From Rhodoblastus sp963727035 (lineage in GTDB: Bacteria > Pseudomonadota > Alphaproteobacteria > Rhizobiales > Beijerinckiaceae), in NCBI GenBank assembly GCA_963727035.1, contig CAVSEY010000004.1, positions 1 to 64,000 on the forward strand: a stretch of 64,000 nt of DNA. The letters are read 5' to 3'. A program made the position numbers and the translations under genes. The notes under the pieces were generated by a model. The model was not told the origin of the DNA. It worked only from the letters and a program-made list of their open reading frames with translations, and searched no databases. Shown here in pieces: positions 61,879 through 64,000 of this stretch (position 1 is the first letter of the stretch; each line of letters opens with the position of its first letter).

Positions 61879-62325
61879 CTAAGTCACGCCGGCGCCGGCG
61901 CCGAGATCGAGAATTTGCCGGGCGATGGCGAGCAGCTCCCGCTGGTCGCTCGGCTTCGAGAAAACCAGATCGGCGCCATTGGCGCGGGCCTCGTCATGGA
62001 CCCTTTTCTCGGTCGAGGTGGTCAGCACGACGGCCCTCAGGTCGGGCAGGTCCATTTCGGCGCGCAGCAGTTTCAGGAAACGCCCGCCGTCCATCACCGG
62101 CATGTTGAGATCGACCACCACCACCGTGGGCAGGCGGTTGAGCAGATCCTTGCGCGCGACCTCCCCCATGGCGTCGAGGCCGTTGACGCTGTGCCGAATG
62201 TCGAGCTTGAGCCCGCGCTCCTTCGAGACCTCGGTCAGGGCGCGGGTCAGCAGATAGGCGTCGTCCCGATCGTCCTCGATGATCAGAACCTCGACCTCGC
62301 AATTCATGGTCCCGTCATCAGCCAT
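61879..62325 (-). CDS. Rcp1-like response regulator
   Basis: 148 residues, a single receiver domain. The acidic pocket is in VLIIEDDRDDAYLLTRAL, the phospho-acceptor Asp in PTVVVVDLNMPVMDGGRF, the Thr in AVVLTTST and the Lys in DLVFSKPSD. No output domain follows, as in Rcp1/CheY-like regulators that work with phytochrome-type kinases. The start is uncertain (62325 or 62307). It is divergent from a hybrid-free PAS histidine kinase at 62542, which is its likely partner. Confidence 0.85.
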   Translation of the reverse strand: MADDGTMNCEVEVLIIEDDRDDAYLLTRALTEVSKERGLKLDIRHSVNGLDAMGEVARKDLLNRLPTVVVVDLNMPVMDGGRFLKLLRAEMDLPDLRAVVLTTSTEKRVHDEARANGADLVFSKPSDQRELLAIARQILDLGAGAGVT

Positions 62326-62541
62326 CGTCCGCGATACCTCTCGACTGCGCCAGAACAATATTTACGACAACTCGCGAAAACGATGTCGGCTAAACGTGCG
62401 GTGAAGCCGTTCCTATTTGCGGCGCAGCATAAAACCAATGCGTGAAATGATAGAACGCGCACGATAAGCTTGCAATCGGGACCGAAGGGCGCGCGCGCGG
62501 AAATCGCGCTTTTGCGCCTCACCCCGCGAGGCGAGACAAGG

Positions 62542-63660
62542 ATGCGCGACGAAAACGAGATGCTGCGGCTGGTCTTCGAGGCCAGCCCGGCGGGAATGCT
62601 GCTTGTCGATGGCGAGGGCCGAATCGAGTTCGCCAATGGCGAATGCGAGCGCATGTTCGGCTATGGCCCCGGCGAGTTGGCCGGCGAAAGCGTCGAAAAA
62701 CTGCTGCCGGAGCATCTGCGCCTGACCCATCGCAGCGATCGCGCCGGCTTCGCCGCCGCGCCGGCCAAGCGCCGGATGGGAATCGGCCGCGACCTGGTGG
62801 CCCTGCGCCGCGACGGCTCGGAATTCTTCATCGAAGTCGGCCTGACGCCGATCGACGCCGCCTCGGGCCCGAAGGTCGTGGCCTTCGCCATCGACGTCAG
62901 CGCGCGCCGCGATTCCGAATATGCGCTGCGCCGCGCCATGAGCGAACTGGAAATGGCCAACGAGAATCTGGCCCGCTTCGCCTATGTCGCCTCCCATGAC
63001 ATCCAGGAGCCTTTACGCAAGATTTCGGCCTTCGCGGACATCCTCAACGCGGCCATGACGAATGACGACCGCGAAGAGGCGCTTTACGCGGCCGACGTCA
63101 TGGCGTCGTCGGCCCTTCACGCCCGCCGCCTGGTCGCCGACCTGCTGGCTTACGCGCGCGCGGCGCACCAGTCCCCTTCGCTCGAGCCGCTCTCGATCAG
63201 CGCGACGCTGGAGCGCGCTCTGGAGGCGCTTTCGCTCACCGTCGTCGAAACAAAGGCGGAAATCGCGTGGACGGGAGAGGATTTTCCGGTCCAGGCCGAC
63301 CGCTTGCAACTTCATCAGCTGCTGCAGAATATCCTGTCCAACGCCTTGAAATACCACAAGCCGAAGCTGCCGCCGCAGGTAACCATCCATCTTGAGCCGG
63401 GCGAATCCGAGAACCGCCTCACGATCGCGGATCGCGGCATCGGATTCACCTCGGCCGACGCCGAAGCGATCTTCGAGCCCTTCCGCCGTCTGCACGGACG
63501 CAGCGAATATCCCGGCACCGGAATTGGCCTCGCGATCTGCAAGACCGTGGCGCAGCGGCACGGCTGGCGCCTGTCCGCCACCTCCACGCCAACTGTCGGC
63601 TCGGCCTTCGAGATCGTCTTTCCCGTCGCCGCCGACGCCGGACGAGGCGCGGAGCTGTGA
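62542..63660 (+). CDS. PAS-domain sensor histidine kinase
   Basis: 372 residues, no membrane helix, so a cytoplasmic sensor. The PAS domain (about 5-125) has VFEASPAGMLLVDGEGRIEF and FGYGPGELAGESVEKLLPE. The dimerisation/phospho-acceptor region has RFAYVASHDIQEPLRKISAF with the His. The ATPase domain has QLLQNILSNALKYHKPK, IADRGIGFT, RSEYPGTGIGLAICK. The DIQEPLRKI form is typical of phytochrome-like kinases that pair with Rcp1-type regulators. No chromophore domain is present. A TTG at 62470 gives a longer frame; ATG 62542 lies just before the conserved PAS. Partner: the divergent response regulator. Confidence 0.88.
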   Translation: MRDENEMLRLVFEASPAGMLLVDGEGRIEFANGECERMFGYGPGELAGESVEKLLPEHLRLTHRSDRAGFAAAPAKRRMGIGRDLVALRRDGSEFFIEVGLTPIDAASGPKVVAFAIDVSARRDSEYALRRAMSELEMANENLARFAYVASHDIQEPLRKISAFADILNAAMTNDDREEALYAADVMASSALHARRLVADLLAYARAAHQSPSLEPLSISATLERALEALSLTVVETKAEIAWTGEDFPVQADRLQLHQLLQNILSNALKYHKPKLPPQVTIHLEPGESENRLTIADRGIGFTSADAEAIFEPFRRLHGRSEYPGTGIGLAICKTVAQRHGWRLSATSTPTVGSAFEIVFPVAADAGRGAEL

Positions 63661-63826
63661 GTCCGGATGGCGGAGCCATCTGGCGGAAACCGTGTCAAAG
63701 GCGCCGAAAATTCGCGCGCAACCCGCCCAAAGCCTTACTAGGCGTCACGGACCGCCGATGCTATAGGCGCGGCGGACCCGCGTCCCGATGGGCGCGGCGC
63801 AGGCAAGCCAAGCGAAAGGTCAGCGT

Positions 63827-64000
63827 ATGAGCAAGATCAAGGTCGCCAATCCGGTCGTCGAAATGGACGGCGACGAGATGACCCGCATCATCTGGCAATT
63901 GATCAAGGACAAGCTGATCCATCCCTATCTCGACCTGGACCTGAAATATTTCGATCTCTCGGTCGAGCACCGCGACGCCACCAACGACCAGGTCACGATC
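63827..64000 (+). CDS. icd: NADP-dependent isocitrate dehydrogenase, 5' part
   Basis: First 58 residues of a gene that runs past the window. MSKIKVANPVVEMDGDEMTR and IIWQLIKDKLIHPYLDLDLK match the start of the monomer-fold NADP isocitrate dehydrogenase of Alphaproteobacteria, a TCA-cycle enzyme making 2-oxoglutarate. The later catalytic Tyr and Lys are outside the window. GAAAGG precedes the ATG. Confidence 0.9.
   Translation, partial: MSKIKVANPVVEMDGDEMTRIIWQLIKDKLIHPYLDLDLKYFDLSVEHRDATNDQVTI

Overview
The window is a GC-rich chromosomal segment from an alphaproteobacterium of the Hyphomicrobiales (Rhizobiales). The best guess is a Beijerinckiaceae-type autotroph or purple non-sulfur relative such as Rhodoblastus. 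This rests on a form II RubisCO operon, on the gene order L,D-transpeptidase / ldtR / DUF6163 / hemB / GNAT / RDD / bpt that is typical of the order, on a phasin gene, and on an RpoE-ChrR singlet-oxygen response cluster. Genus-level placement is inference.

Layout. 0.1-1.6 kb: phasin, a small membrane protein and a secreted His/Tyr-repeat protein. 1.9-4.3 kb: three pieces of an ISAs1-family element, nested and inverted. 4.4-8.7 kb: an AT-richer secreted protein, tRNA-Leu(TAA), a periplasmic solute-binding protein, a secreted phosphoesterase and DUF6165. 8.9-17.4 kb: divergent cbbR and the Calvin-cycle operon cbbF-P-T-A-M-E, with hairpins before cbbM and before cbbE. 17.5-19.6 kb: frameshifted malate synthase G. 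19.9-24.4 kb: SnoaL-like and DJ-1/PfpI genes, then trpG-D-C-moaC. 24.4-28 kb: small genes, a long palindromic repeat, phoH and pyrB. 28-36.6 kb: topA, a membrane-anchored trehalose-6-phosphate synthase coupled to an otsB relic, glyA and an L,D-transpeptidase. 37-41.3 kb: ldtR, DUF6163, hemB, GNAT, RDD and bpt. 41.6-45.6 kb: opgD/G, repeats, an unknown gene and DUF1295. 45.7-51 kb: flavoprotein, DUF1365, cyclopropane-synthase-like methyltransferase and DUF2177, convergent with chrR-rpoE. 51.4-57.6 kb: DUF1566, PPK2, a P-type H+-ATPase and micro-ORFs. 57.7-59.6 kb: a TetR regulator with two operators facing a tusA-dsrE2 operon. 59.6-64 kb: an Ala-rich protein, a TrmJ-like methyltransferase, a response regulator and histidine kinase pair, and the start of icd.

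Two themes cut across the map. First, at least five conserved genes (glcB, moaC, pyrB, a DUF1295 gene and the TrmJ-like gene) are each broken by single-base insertions, most at very short homopolymers. Because pyrB is normally essential, recurrent base-calling error is at least as likely as gene decay. Second, intergenic spaces carry several families of dispersed palindromic repeats.

Functionally, the strongest units are CO2 fixation (CbbR-controlled form II pathway), the singlet-oxygen and membrane-lipid response (candidate RpoE promoters upstream of both arms), envelope remodelling (Ldt/LdtR and OpgD/G) and a repressor-controlled sulfur-carrier operon. No CRISPR array, phage or large genomic island was seen. 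The most unusual candidates are the membrane-tethered OtsA with its coupled mini-OtsB relic, the TetR/TusA/DsrE2 module and the His/Tyr-repeat secreted protein.
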